From Liolophura sinensis (Eukaryota > Mollusca > Polyplacophora > Chitonida > Chitonidae): 64,000 nucleotides of DNA. The DNA is taken from contig NC_088295.1 of NCBI RefSeq assembly GCF_032854445.1, forward strand, positions 29,818,470 through 29,882,469, given 5' to 3'. Position 1 is the first letter of the stretch. Each line of letters starts with the position of its first letter. The notes beneath the pieces are model-generated. The model was not told the DNA's origin. It searched no databases and saw nothing but the letters and a program-made list of their open reading frames with translations. The translations under genes and the position numbers were made by a program. Below are positions 51,225-64,000 of this stretch, in pieces.

Positions 51225-51560
51225 CCCGCCTCGAGCATTCGCGCAAATCGATGCCGGGTCGATGTATTTTGACACTGGCGCAACACTCGTGAGTAGCGCA
51301 GTCCTATATCGCTGCCATCAACAACAGACGACACCGGGAGGAGCAGTACAGCTGCCGTTCCTGAGAAAGCTGTTGCAAAAGTCAGAGTAGATAAAAATGG
51401 ATCATCAGCGACTGTCGGCGGGACTTTACTAGGCGCGTGATGCTCCTTCCTTTTCCCTCACGTCACCTGAGTGGCAGCTTTCTGATCGTGGTACTCACTT
51501 AACATACTCCGCCCCTCTCCGCGGCAGCTGAACAACCGCTGGTTGCCAGGCTCACTGAGG
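51225..51560 (-). promoter_or_regulatory. GC-richer upstream region of the GPCR gene with E-boxes
   Basis: This stretch upstream of the TATA box is visibly richer in G, C and CpG than its surroundings. It holds palindromic CAGCTG E-boxes at 51349-51354 and 51525-51530, a CACCTG at 51464-51469, and an overlapping CACGTCA (a half CRE, TGACGTG on the minus strand) at 51459-51465. E-boxes are common by chance, so the regulatory role is inference from position and composition. Confidence 0.3.
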
Positions 51561-52917
51561 TTTACCAGAGCGAGGAGTCTTGTAATCTGTATGCAGCTCA
51601 AGTAAACACACACTATTTAGTTCATCGGAATTCTAACATTTATAAAAATTGTAGACAGCTCACTTGATAGTACTTCGTTGACGGTATGAAATTTAAATTA
51701 CGAAGGCGAAACAAAAGGCCTATCTACTAGGTTTTCATAGCAAACAGGGCTTTAACAAACAAACCGTGCACCTGTCAGATGTGTTGTTGTGTTAATAGTT
51801 TGCAGCTAAAGAGTATCAGAGTTGACTGTTCACTAATGATACTACGTGTACATATGTGCTAAATAAACGGATGTTAATTGCCTGTGATTATTCTAGTCAT
51901 TCAGGGGGTTAGTTACAGGCGTTACTAGTAGATGACGGCTGTAACTCATTCTCCTGGCCATGGACGTATAATTTACCCATACCCATACGCCTCACTTAAA
52001 TGTACCTGCATATATGACAAGAGTGTGGGTTTGCCTCGCCTCAGTCCGCCACATGCGCTGTAAAAAGTCAAGAATAGCAAAACAGCAAATGATAGTTGAT
52101 GTGCCATACAACGATACAGTGGAATGACAGTGGGGCTACACCTAATATGTTGCAAATGGAAGACTAGATGATAGTTGTATCTAATATTCCTTCGTATTGC
52201 ATACGATAAAGGGGTAGTAGATATTTACATGTATTTGATTCGTAATTTTAACCGTACAAAAATATTCCGTGTCTACCCTACAGGTTGCGCTTAAAGGTTG
52301 AATGAATATTATGTTATTGAGTTAATAAATTCACTGTTGATTAAAGTGATCGACGAAAGTTTAGATAACATATTTCTGATTAATTCATTATCTCTTTCAT
52401 TCCAGTGCATGGATGGGTCGTAAATTGATTGAAATCGAATGCTTTGCGTATGATGTAATCCTGTGATGATTATGTGATGGGTGAAACAGGGTTGTCAGAG
52501 TATGTGGCAGTAACATCCATTACAAATAATAATGTGAGCGCTTCTCTGAACATTACATCATGCGTTCACAGTCTATCTTTGCATGATGTCTCGGGTGTAC
52601 TATTTCAGCTTTTGTGTAATTAATATGGCTATGGGACTGTGGAAAGCCGACGCCGTTCATCATCCACAAGTTAAGGGGCGTAGGCCTGGGAGCTCACAGG
52701 TTGACAAGCACATAGGGATTCCATCTTCTCTTACCGTCGTCCTAAAATCAATACCTACAAGAATTCGTAAAACAAAAACTTCAAACAAACATCAAACAAA
52801 CTGGTCATGTCATTTTTTAACGGATAATGAAAATATTACGTATCTGGAAGAGCCCTGTTGATTTTATTTCTACTGGGATACATTCTGTTCCTTTTCTCAA
52901 CAGAACCATTCTGAGTC

Positions 52918-52965
52918 ATATATTCTTGATTTTAGCGTAAAACGCCAAAATAAATAATAAATGCA
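52918..52965 (+). mobile_element. Remnant of a V-type SINE tail
   Basis: Only the last part matches: TATTCTTGATTTTAGCGTAA, then AACGCC and a run of AATAA units. Upstream sequence is not recognisably related, so this is a weak call. Confidence 0.35.
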
Positions 52966-54760
52966 AAATTAGAATAATTATGGATAAAAAGAACACATGC
53001 AACATCCGAGGGTACAGCCTAATATGCATACCTACCAAATAGCCGTTAAGCCAAATAAGTTGTCCATTCAGTTAATATGGTACTGGAATATGTACAGCTT
53101 ATTTCAGCTATACGCCTCATGACAGTTCAAGTGCTACAACTGTAATACACAGTAGAACCTTTATAAACAAAGTATCAAAAAATCAAATAAATTCAATGTG
53201 GTTTAGTTAGTTTCATATTGACATAAAACTTACTCCGAAGACTCTTATTTAATACCATGTTAAATGTATCATTTAACTTTGTCACCCCGCTAATCACGAG
53301 ATTCCTGATGCATTTGCCGAGATGTATTAGGACGGTACAATAATCGTACACTGTGCCCCCCAAACTTTGGAAGATTTTGAAGACATTTAGAAATGAGAAA
53401 ATACCGATCGATCAGTCAACAGGAATGGCAGTTAGCAGCGAGACAGGCCCAGGACAACCCAACCCGGGGATTCGCCCTCCAGCAGAACAAATGGAAAGCG
53501 GCTGTTTTTAGAACAGATTATGAGCGATACACATTGTTGATCATTTAATAGTCGCTCATATTGGGGAGCACTAGGTACTGGAACACTCTCGTTTGAGTTC
53601 TCCTAATTTGAACTAATAGTTTTTCTCTTGACCTATGTTTTGGTAGTTTTTACCAATTCTAAAATAGTTCACCATGCCTACAGTAGTCACGATCTACAGT
53701 TCAATCTCTTTCTTATACAAGTAGTCCGATATATTGTAGTGTCGATCTGATCTTTTCTTTCACCTCATCGCGTTGCCGAAACATTTCTTCTTCAGTGACC
53801 AACATACAATAACGAACTGGTATTTCGTAGCAATGTTAATTGTTTTGCCTCTACGTATTTTCTATGTGCACATCTTTTAAAAGAGGGCGATACCACACAC
53901 CTTTTGTTTTGATAAGAGATTAATCTGGCAGATAATGCCGGACACACTGATCAACACAGATAATTTAGGAAGCAGTTACCAGCAAGCGCCACCTCGTGGC
54001 AATTAATGGAACTAAAGTGTCCCTAATTGTTCCATATAAATTATAAATACTGGGAAAATGGTACGTACCTAGTTTAATGAAGTCTTATGCTTCCAAGCAC
54101 ATCACTGCTTACAGCAGTTAGCTGAGGAAATGACAAAGCACTATTGGTATCAAAACTGTAATCAAAATGAGGTAATTTATTTCATATATATTTTAGTGTG
54201 GCAAGAATAACAGTACTTGGGACATCAGAGTACACACATTGTTTGATGGGTGTGTGATCAATTACACCAGTATATTGCTTAATACAATTCAGGATCCTGG
54301 AACGCGTAATGTAGATCTTGAATGTCATTTAAACTCATTTGTAGAGAGCAGAAGCGTATGCATGATGCACTGTGACATGGCTAAGTAGGTCTGAGTTATG
54401 TGTTCGGGACTGATCTGCTATCTTCACCAGAGTGGATGTATTAGTGCCTTTTATCCTAGAGTGTCCTCAGTCCACTTAGTCTATAATAGCACCCACACAT
54501 GTTCTCCGATGGACTGGCTTTTAAGGTCGAAGCTTATTAAATGCGTATGTTGGTCTACAAAGTAAATGTCAAAACTCCAAAATAGTACCAGACCCAACGA
54601 AAGCCCATTTGGTCCCCGTAAATTTGACCAATGAATACCTATTATCAAATTAGTTTGGTCAGAATTAAATTTGCACAGGCCATTATGTACTGACTCCAAG
54701 CCATCTTTCCCTTACACGCTATGGTCCAAGACTGCCTTAGCTGCTGGATATGTAAGCATG

Positions 54761-54770
54761 CTCTCTCTCT

Positions 54771-54829
<59 letters not shown>
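54761..54829. repeat. CT microsatellite
   Basis: A 69-base (CT)n run with one CCC interruption near 54771. On the minus strand it encodes alternating Arg-Glu, which creates two spurious ORFs. Confidence 0.95.
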
Positions 54830-54833
<4 letters not shown>

Positions 54834-57800
54834 AAGACTCTGGAACCCCACGTGCCCTCTGTGCGCCCTCCGGTCACATTCAATCCAAGTCCCGTTCCGG
54901 AGATATGAAAGTAACACATGTAGGTAAGAAAACTTCTTCAGGGGTTTACATAGATCGGCGACCACTGTTGGGAATTCACGGCAGTCTGCGATTATTTGAT
55001 CCAGACATCCGGATACAGACAGTGACCGTAATCACATCCATCAATTATATACACGTATGTGTGAAGGCAATCTTTCATACCAACGTGAAACACTGAACCA
55101 TTCAAATACACTTACATGTACGTTCGAAGCAACGCTACACAATGCAAGGCCAATTATACATGCAAAGGACTAGATTCTGCTTTCTGACTGAAGACGAAGG
55201 TGGAAGCTGTTGTTTTAAGGAAGTGTCAACAGCTCATATTATCACGTATCACTCTAGCTTGTTACTGTTATTTCGGAGAGCTTTTAATAATCTACCCACA
55301 CAGTCATTGATAAAAATTGATTTCCTGTCCCAGACAACAGCTGAGTACAAATCATATTTGGAGATAATCGAACGCCTCCTACGTTATTGGCAATGGGAGT
55401 TTCCAAAGCAATTTCTTCAATTAAGTTAAAAATATTCCCATCAAGGCTAATGTTATATTTTTAATTTTGCGATCTTGAGATCCCTCATGTGAGTAAATGT
55501 CAGTATACGTGGTACTCCTAACGTGTACCATTAGCTCAACAGTTACATCCAAATTTACGAACGACCAAAAAGTTTAACCACTGTAACATACAGGGGACAT
55601 AGGTAAAAACTCCGTGTGCGTTAAATGACCGATGTAGGCCGTGAGGAAAAAGGATGAACAATCAAGGATGTACGACGTTAAATGGCCATCGTTATGAAAT
55701 ATGCTACATTTGCGTTTCAAGTTTAATCTAGGGTACTATGGAAATATTTTATGTTTCGTAAAAAACAGATGTATGGCCTTAGCCAGTCGTTAGCACAGAT
55801 GTTTACCTTTCCAGACCAAAACAAACCCATTCCGATTATGAAGCCCATTTCAGGCCATTACCATATATACACATTCTGCTAGTTTGGATTTTCATCAATG
55901 TAATTTTGTTATTCTAACAAGAAAAAAACATGTTAGTGCATATTCCATGCGAGAATATTAATGTAATCAGTAAACTAATAAAGAGTTGAATGATTATGAT
56001 TTAATGCTGTAGGCGTATCTTGGCTAAACCAGCAAACCGAAACGAGTTGCATCCCATTTACTCATAAGAGTTTGGTCACACTACAGATAGTCTATGTAGA
56101 AGAGTGATAGGGTGGTCAGCGGCACACAGACACAATGATATGACTTTCTGACAAATTAGCAATACCACAGCATCATGTTGGCGGCACACAGACAATACTG
56201 GTTAAAATTTACATTCTGCACTCTACTGCAGCACAATGCAAGGTTATTTGATCGCAAGACGACACTTCGTATGAAATGAGCTGTATAGCAATCTTCGTGA
56301 GATCATTCATAACAGCGCGGAGGTAAAATAAATTGTCACTGACGAGCACGGGGGATGATGGTGGATCAGGTCTTGTCAAAGAATGTTTTTAATGAAGACA
56401 AAGGTGGTAAAGCAATCCCGCCAGGCACATAAGAGGATCGCGCGGTTAGGCGGATATTTGCTATTCGCAACACGTACTCCTGGTGATAACAAGCCTCTAT
56501 TACAGAGGCAATATTGACAGGCCGACAATGAATTGAAACATATCGAAACTCCAACCAAATCTGAAAAATGAATACCGCTGGTAAATCAACTAGGAATTCT
56601 GGGATGACGCAAACGAGGTCTCTGACAGCTTTATTGAGTTTGGGCATAATGAACGGTGTCTTGGGAAGTATCAAGATTTTTAGGCTGGAAAAACTCGGGG
56701 GTAAAGAACCCCCTGGCAGTATATGGACGTGATTAATAAACTCTAACTTTTCCGAAATTCGCATGTTATAAAGTAAAAGAATGCTAAAATATGAAGCAAG
56801 CTTCGTCATACAGACAATGGAAAGCTATGCGTAAAAATACTTTCGTTTATTTTTTTTATTCTTTTTAAAAGTGGTGAAAAGCATTCAAGTATTTGAATAC
56901 TATAGTGGGCTTTATGAACCATACTGGCAGTATCTTGGAACTCTGACGTCACATCACCTTTTTTCCTGATATTCACTAGAAAAAAAGAATTTATGGGAAC
57001 ATTATTACTCATCGGTAAAAAGAGTTATTCCATCCTTCAGTGTCGTGATTAGAGTTTAAAAAACTTCCTGTGACTACAGATTTCCTAAACTCTGATAGTA
57101 GGCCTATAGCCCATAAAGCCTACCTTAAAATTCAAATATATGAACGCCTTTAATTCGTTCACAAAAATCTAAAAAAAAAATGTAAGTGTATTTATGCAAA
57201 GTTTTAAGTAGTCTGGTTAGTGAAGCCTACTTCGATTTTTAGATTGCTTTTCCTGTAAGAACTGTGTAATTGTACAAATTATAAATCTTTCTATTTGTTT
57301 ACATTTCTAATAAACAATCACACGAAGTACTTTTTATATTAAGTCTGGGTTTTCAAGTCGCAACTGATAGTGTAAATTGAGCAAGAAATGCAAAAGTGAA
57401 AGCAAAATATAAGTTGTAAATGGTAATCTGTAATAAACGATAAATGATCCACTTTTTTCGGTAATTTTGCAATGGTGTATTTCTCCCAGGCATCTGCCAA
57501 AGTCTTTTTCCAAGGATCTTTGAAATATTTTTAATACTTTGTCACTGGAGCGTCCATCCCAACTAGTCAAGCCAATTACCCCGATAAAGGGTCAAAGTCT
57601 AAAGCCTTGTAGTATTTGACATGCTCCAACACATGACCAAAACAGACACTCATATACCAGCAGTAATCAGTGGTTTTCATTGATGATGGAAGGATACAAA
57701 GCATTTTCTATGCAAATGAATTAAATCGATATCCATACTGTGTATAATGCCTGTACATCAGTTCCCATTCCTCAGTAATAGTAATATATATGTCATTGTA

Positions 57801-60800
57801 TTGATTGCAACTGTTCACATATCTAACGCGGCGATCGACTTTCCCGACGAAATCAATGCCACCGGAAAAGACGTAGTGCTATCAAATTCGTTGAAGAACG
57901 TATCAGAAAAAACATAATGAGCTGAAATAAACAAACGAAAAATCAGTAACAAACAATCAGAATGATAGGTGGCACATTGGTTAGGACTGATGCTGCGATA
58001 AGCTTGCGATCGTGACAAACCAAGTCAAATTCTACCGTAGCGCATCAAAAATCCTGTTCGCCTCTTCTATACTTGTCACATCTTGTGTTGTGATTTCTTA
58101 GGGCCACTTTAAAACACGACCACTGAAAGGCAAAGATATTAAACTCATCTAGTTTAAGAAGAGCACAGACACATGTTTGCCCACGTTATCTGTATCCCAA
58201 GTCTGCGAATGCTGAGCAACAAACAATTTTCTTATGTTTCATTCTTCATGTATTACTTTGTGAACACAAATGAGCATGTCTGCAATCCTACAGTAGAAGA
58301 GACAAATGAATGCGACTACTGGAGTGTTTTCTGTTACGTACTTGGAGTTTACGGAAAAAAATATTATAACCAGGATGAAGTGTAATCTCCTCTTTTAATG
58401 AAAACCAAATACTGTCACGGTATATTATGAAATATGCAAACAATCTCGTCACAATAACGAGACGTACCTAAACTACTGGGATAAGATGATTATTGCCCAA
58501 ATTGAAGATGATAATCGGATTATACTTTCTGGCACAATGGCGATATATTGCTTAATCGGTGAGGCTTGCGGTATTACTGAATGTGAGTGCTGAGCAGAGC
58601 AATCATTTAAGCAGAGTTTAATGGACGGTTGACATCGATCAAACATAACGTCCTGCCCATGTTTGTTTAACAAGCAGTTGGGAGCTCTAGAGGAATCGAT
58701 ACCTCATTTGATGGCAAAAGATGACATTCATTGTCCAAAAGTTCTGAAATCTTATGAAAAAATGGTTAAATATTAATATGCAGATAATTACTGCCTTGTT
58801 ATCAGACGACGTACAGTCTTAGTCTGGCTGAAAAAGTTGGCCGATCGTATACCTTAAAAATTGCATTTGCTCATCAAAACGCGTACAAAGGTAATCAAAT
58901 CACTACATGCATGGTTTTTAAAATCTCAAAGTTAACATAGGCTCTTAACTGCATACAGCAGCAACAAGAAAGTGGTTAATGGCCTCTGGTCTCACAAAAT
59001 CTGTTAAATTCGCTGTGCAGGTACATATGTAATCTGGTAGTGTATTTAAGGCTAAAAGCGTATAGGCTAATTTACTGGAGAGCCTCATTAGTCCCAAATA
59101 CTGGGACCAAGCTTGTTTAGGTCGTTTAATCATAGCGTAGTCCGTGCCAAAAGAGCTACAAATTGATCGTGGTGTATATCTGTTTATCAGTTAAGATTGT
59201 GACATTCTTCAAGCTCCTCAAACATTTTCTACGCTGTGCTGTATCCTTAAGTACTTACTGCTGTCTTATCTGGGAAGCAATTTGCGCCGATGTACTCTTG
59301 GTCGTTTCTTTTTCCTGAAACTCCCAGACGGTTTAATGCCTTTACTCTCTGCAGACAAAGTGGACTGATCGATCATGTGAAAATCTTGGCCTTCGTTTGT
59401 TAAGTCCTCTCGCTGTCTCCAACATTATTCGATATCTCGCAAAATGGAACTGGGTGTAATTGTTACAGATTGCTAGGATGGCCAATGCCCTCTACAGTGG
59501 ATTCAATAACTGTGAAGACCTTTGTCGCCAGTTGGTAACCATACGACTAATCCGAGGAAGGGATAACTAGGGCGTTTGCTGGTCTCTCTAAATTTGGGCT
59601 GACTATATAGTGAATACATTTGCCGTCTTACACATACCACTGTCCTCATTGAGATCGTTTATCAGAATTTCTTCTTCTATCCAACACAGTCAATCGGAAA
59701 TTTTCTCATCCTTGGGGAGCCTTCGTCCAAGCAATAGGTCTTGTGAATAGCACTCCACATGCCGTCTATCCCCTTTGACTTTAGAAATCTCAACCAACAT
59801 TTCTTTGTTAGCCGTGAGTCTGATAACACAGTGCTAAAAGTGGAATACTTGGCATCTAAAGAAGGAAAAATAAGTCAGAACTCTATTCGTTGTAGTAAAT
59901 TGGATCGGCGCTTTTGCTAAAAAATTTGTCATAAAAGTGGTTATCGGGAACAGGCTGATTTTAAGCCATGTCGTTGACTCTAAAGTTTACAGTGATAACT
60001 ATGTAAGGGCATGTGTCAATGAAACCGTGACATTGATCAAGGCTAATGCTGCTACCCGTGTCAAATAAAATCGTGTACTTCCGAGCATCCAAGAAGGGAT
60101 TTATTTAATAAAGCAAATGCAGTCATATTAGAGGATGTGCCTTTCGTCATTTTCGTAGTTGTTCTCTAAAATGTAGAACGATATTTCAGCGTAGTCGACA
60201 GCATGTCTTAATGTCATTATATATGATACGTTCTCAGCAATAACATTCGCTGGATGCTTCTTGGCACGCTATGTAAGTATCTGAAAGCAGCTAAGTTTCT
60301 TCGCTGTTGTGGAATTTACTGAAATTTTCAATAATAGTATGGTCATCTAAGGACGATGTATCCATACAAAAGTCTAGTGCTAATACACAGATATATTTAT
60401 GGTTCTGCTTCACTGAAGAAGACACCATGTTGGAGACCTGAGACGGTCACACAATACTGGCATTATGGTGAATAGCCCTTGGCCTGTTACTTTGCCCTTA
60501 GTATTGAGCGTAGAATTAGCGAGGTTGCCAATATTAGTGTCTGTGGAGCAAGGCTGAAACGGACTCTAGTCTCTCGTTTACCCCATACAGCACAGGTGCA
60601 GTTATACCAATATCACTGAAGAGACCTTTTAGCAAAGACCATATTTCTCGAAGTTATAAACATGTACTTCAGTCAACGGCGTCGTGTGCGTAAAATGGCA
60701 CGTTAAGTTTTGGTTATATGTGATCCGTTGGATTTTTCTTACTGTGCTTTTATTAATTTGTGCTATCAAACACCACCGAGTGTTACACGAAATGACGGAC

Positions 60801-60884
60801 ACCAAACCGAAATATCATTCGAGTTTACAATAGTTATATTCATTTCTAAAGAATCTGAAAAAATCACGTGCCTCTTCAAATAAA

Positions 60885-61215
60885 TGTTTGGGAGCGGTAG
60901 ATCCAGGGTCAATCCTGGGTCGAGTCACACCTCAGACCTTAAAAGTGGAAGTTGTAATTACCTCGCTTGGCGTTCAGCATGAAGGGGATAGTGCAACGAC
61001 TTGTTGACCCGTATCAGTATGATGGTTCGGACGGGGAGCCTTACTTTGCTTCAGTAAGGCATCTCAGTGAAGCAGCACTAGATAAAAGAGTGATGGAAAT
61101 CCTCCTGCAACAAGGAGGCACATTACATGCACTCTAAAGGATTCCTTCGTCGTCATATGACTGAAAAATTGTTAAGTACGACGTTAAACTCCAAGCACTA
61201 ACTCACTCAAATAAA
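60885..61215 (+). mobile_element. tRNA-derived SINE, second family, longest plus-strand copy
   Basis: The head has box B-like GGGTCGAGTCACACC, then a body including CGTTCAGCATGAAGGGGATA and AGTGAAGCAGCACTA. The tail has CATATGACTGAAAAATTG, TAAGTACGACGTTAAACTCC, and a CACTAACTCACTCAAATAAA end. I recall very similar sequences in mollusc genomes, often ending in tandem CACT; this is unverified here. Confidence 0.75.
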
Positions 61216-61827
61216 TGTTAACACACATGAAAACTTTAGTCGGTCTACAGTTGTACATGTATTTCTGTTTTCGGTATATCCCAATATATTTTAGTTTTAC
61301 CACTTCCTTTTGTATTTGGAAAATCTAGCTGAAATCTCTACAACAAGATATATCACAATTTTAATACACCACTGTTGTTTGGGAGACTAGATGTCTTTTA
61401 TGTGGTCTTGCATGATGCTAGCTCGAGAAAACTTGCCTTTCATCATCATGTTACAAGTAGATGAGTTCACCAGTAACTCGGCGGTGTTCGGCGGTATGAA
61501 GGTCTACTGTACCCATAAAAATGGCCGCCGTCGCCTAAATTCCAAAACTTGAATAGAACATTAATCAACAATAACATAAAATAAATAAATAAATCACATA
61601 TCTTCCTTGGCGAAGGTAAGATGTTGTCCTGAGCAAAAATGGGAATCCGCCTGTGTCGTCATTAATACCTAATTTGTATACACTGCAAGCATTTTTTAAA
61701 TATTTCACAGTGCATTTCCCAGGACTTTCAGCAGTACACCCAGCTGGTGCGAAGTCGATCGAATGAACTGTTGTAGAAAAATCAAAGGCAATGCAAACAC
61801 ACATAGATTTGCTCCTACGCACAAACG

Positions 61828-61846
61828 CACACACACACACACACAC
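61828..61846. repeat. CA microsatellite
   Basis: A 19-base uninterrupted CA run. The Cys-Val runs in minus-strand ORFs here derive from it. Confidence 0.9.
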
Positions 61847-62345
61847 TGTGCATGTTCATATTTTCTGATCAACAATCTCCGCGTCTCCATTGCAATAATA
61901 TTGTGCACACAGTAACATTAATCAATATGTTGTCAGCTGCGGGGTAAAAAGGACGAACAACCTTATTCAACGCTTGTTTACGCAGACCTATATAAAAGTT
62001 TAATCTATCAGAAACAATACTGACAATTGGAATTTCTCTTGATTCATCTTCTCTGTTCGCATGTCTATAGCAGATTAATTGCTACTCAATAATTCACTTG
62101 AAAATGCACGTATTGTCTCTCTGCAAATATACACGAGTAATTAATACCAGACAGTTGATATCAAGACGAAACGCAGAACTATACCCTTGTTGTTAGCGCC
62201 AAACGATTCGACCTTTATTTTCAGGTCCTATATTTCAGGGTCAGTTTGCCTGCGACCCTGAAAAATTGGGTCAAGCTGACCCTACAATTTTGACAGTGTA
62301 CTTCTGCGTGCATAAAAAGGTGGATTTCAACAGTTCACATCATCA

Positions 62346-62575
62346 CGCGCAGCGTAGTGAACCCGAAGCCTCTCACCAATGCGGTCGCTGTGAGTTCAAG
62401 ACCAGCCTATGCTGGCTTCCTCTCCGGCCCTACGTGGGAAGGTCTGTCAAAAACCTGCGGATGGTCGTGGGTTTCCCCCGGGTTCTGCCCGGTTTCCACC
62501 CACCATAATGCTGGCCACCGTCGTATAAGTTAAATATTCTTGAGTACGGCGTAAAACAACAATCAAAAAAAAAAA
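62346..62575 (+). mobile_element. 5'-truncated V-type SINE with a perfect 14-bp target-site duplication
   Basis: It starts within the tRNA-like head after box A, retains box B (GTGAGTTCAAGACC), the V region (GGGTTTCCCCCGGG) and the hairpin tail, and ends in an A12 run. AGTTCACATCATCA at 62332-62345 is repeated without change at 62576-62589. The exact duplication and clean poly-A suggest one of the youngest insertions in the window. Confidence 0.9.
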
Positions 62576-62589
62576 AGTTCACATCATCA

Positions 62590-64000
62590 AGTTCTGACTC
62601 GAGCTTCTATTCCCAGGTTTTTGGAACCCAAACATAAACTAGCCGTGGCTTCAACGAATGCTTTGAACATAATCGTTGGTAGCAGGTGTCATTTAATGGT
62701 AAAAGCACACATGCTCCTCATTTGTGAATTCCAGTGTCAGCTGGAAAGCCTGTTTCTGTGAGCGAGGCAATTATTTTTAGTTGTGTTTATGCCTATCTAG
62801 CCGGCTACACTGTCTAATTAACATTCTATAGGATACCCCCCAGTAAAGCAGAGGTGATGTGGTCGTCCCGGACGTCCTACACAAGTACTGACATCGATCA
62901 CTTTCTCTGAACAAGAGACGTAAAAAAATAAATCACTTTTCACCCTCCAAAAAGTTGAAGAAGAATTACCCGACATCAAAATTGATTAATTTCTCATTGA
63001 CTCTTGAGTCGTTTGATGTTTATACCTTAAGAATGTACGAAGATGTTCCCTGCTGCACAGCGGAGCAAAAAACCGCTTTGACAGTTAACTTCCCGAATAG
63101 AGCATTCCCCACAATGCCTTCACGGTTTGTGCTTGAATCCTCAAGTACCTGGTGAGTTGGGCATGTATCCTCAAGCTATGCTACGCAAATTTCCATGCAT
63201 TCGTATGGAAGCGCGGAGTCGTATCAAACGCCATATATTTTCCTTGATTTGTTTAAGGCATTTTGAAGTTAATGGCAAAAACCCTAATGATGTTGGGTCT
63301 ATGATAGCAGGTTGAATGTTTGACCTTTGACCATCTTTTTCGTATTTCGGTTTATGACGAGTGTTGTCGGTCTTAATAGATCCTCTTTCACAGCAGCGCC
63401 TGGGCAAATTTGACGTTGAAACGAGTCACATATATCATATGAAGGCAATTTTACTTGCGTGTTTAATACTTTAACCAACTGTGCACCAGAAGAGATGAGA
63501 CAGTTTAACAGATGGATCTCTCACATGGTATTTGACCTTTCATACCAGAACGCAACACTCGTTAACTATCATGAATTTCAGTTACATATCATTGCAATCA
63601 CCAGATAGGTTAAAGTGGTGTGACAGTATTTCGCATATCACAGGTTAGTGCTAACGTTGACTGATAAGTCAGTCAGAAAGTACAGCCAGCTTGACGGGTA
63701 TTATAAAACATTAAAAAGAAAATGTAGAATCAGAAAAGCTGTCTCAAATCAAACTTTAAGTTTAGCCAGTATTACGCACAAATTGTTCCTGTTATGGCTT
63801 AATTCAAGCATTGACGTCGACCATTGCAAGCACTGTCATAGTATTTAACTCTTTTTAAAAAACTTAACGTCATGTAAGGAAACACGAGCGTCAATAATAT
63901 GACCGATTCTTCACAAAATGCCCAACTTTATGAGCAGATTGAAATTACTCGACTAATTAAGGTCAGCTGGGTTCACACTTTATCGAACGGAAGCTGACAG
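62590..64000. other. No recognised feature
   Basis: Short ORFs on both strands (62955-63155, 63171-63407, 63648-63848) without recognisable domains. No repeats noted. Confidence 0.4.

Larger units (their letters stand above)
51600..60884. other. Gene-poor stretch
   Basis: Apart from the weak SINE remnant at 52.9 kb and the CT microsatellite, nothing was assigned. CGGCACACAGACA occurs twice near 56121 and 56183. The longest ORF (56366-56809, minus) resembles no family. Bases 59150-60850 have no ORF above 60 codons on either strand. Confidence 0.4.

Noticed and set aside
54645-54965. ORFs with a long Arg-Glu repeat on the minus strand
   Set aside because: They are translations of the CT microsatellite at 54761-54829, with no other protein-like content.

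Overview
The window looks like nuclear DNA from a lophotrochozoan animal, most probably a mollusc. It is AT-rich and gene-poor, has no bacterial-style packing of ORFs, and is full of short retroposons. Two tRNA-derived SINE families account for about twenty insertions or fragments. One resembles the V-SINE superfamily described from molluscs (RUDI type). The other ends in a motif close to TACGACGTTAAAC followed by CCAAG. The species cannot be named from sequence alone.

One gene is secure: an intronless 371-residue class A (rhodopsin-like) G-protein-coupled receptor on the minus strand (49885-51000). Its closest remembered relatives are the bombesin/GRP, CCHamide, endothelin and EP/GGNG neuropeptide receptors. 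A TATA box and an initiator at canonical spacing lie about 190-220 bases upstream of its ATG, and the inferred leader carries five short upstream ORFs. A second, weaker coding candidate is a 205-codon open frame on the minus strand (37297-37914). It has three hydrophobic segments, a basic stretch, a strong internal splice-acceptor-like site, and two AATAAA signals followed by a T/GT-rich stretch just past its stop. I could not identify the product.

Layout. 1-22 kb: four collinear, same-strand, diverged copies of a large interspersed repeat (called element L here, blocks b1 to b4), interrupted by SINEs and by a 16-bp minisatellite at 5.86-6.25 kb. 22-32 kb: mostly featureless, with a 57-bp minisatellite at 27.6-27.9 kb. 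32-38 kb: unassigned sequence with the candidate terminal exon at 37.3 kb. 38.9-39.5 kb: a fold-back structure with arms of about 113 bp beside an assembly gap of exactly 200 N. 43-47 kb: a duplicated small repeat (H) and three V-SINE copies. 49.9-51.6 kb: the receptor gene and its upstream region. 52-64 kb: sparse repeats, a long CT microsatellite, one large SINE of the second family, and a recent-looking 5'-truncated V-SINE with a perfect 14-bp target-site duplication.

The main biological points are the neuropeptide receptor with its readable core promoter, the unassigned element L, and a shared, hairpin-capable 3' tail in the two SINE families, which suggests that one LINE machinery (or a common origin) serves both.
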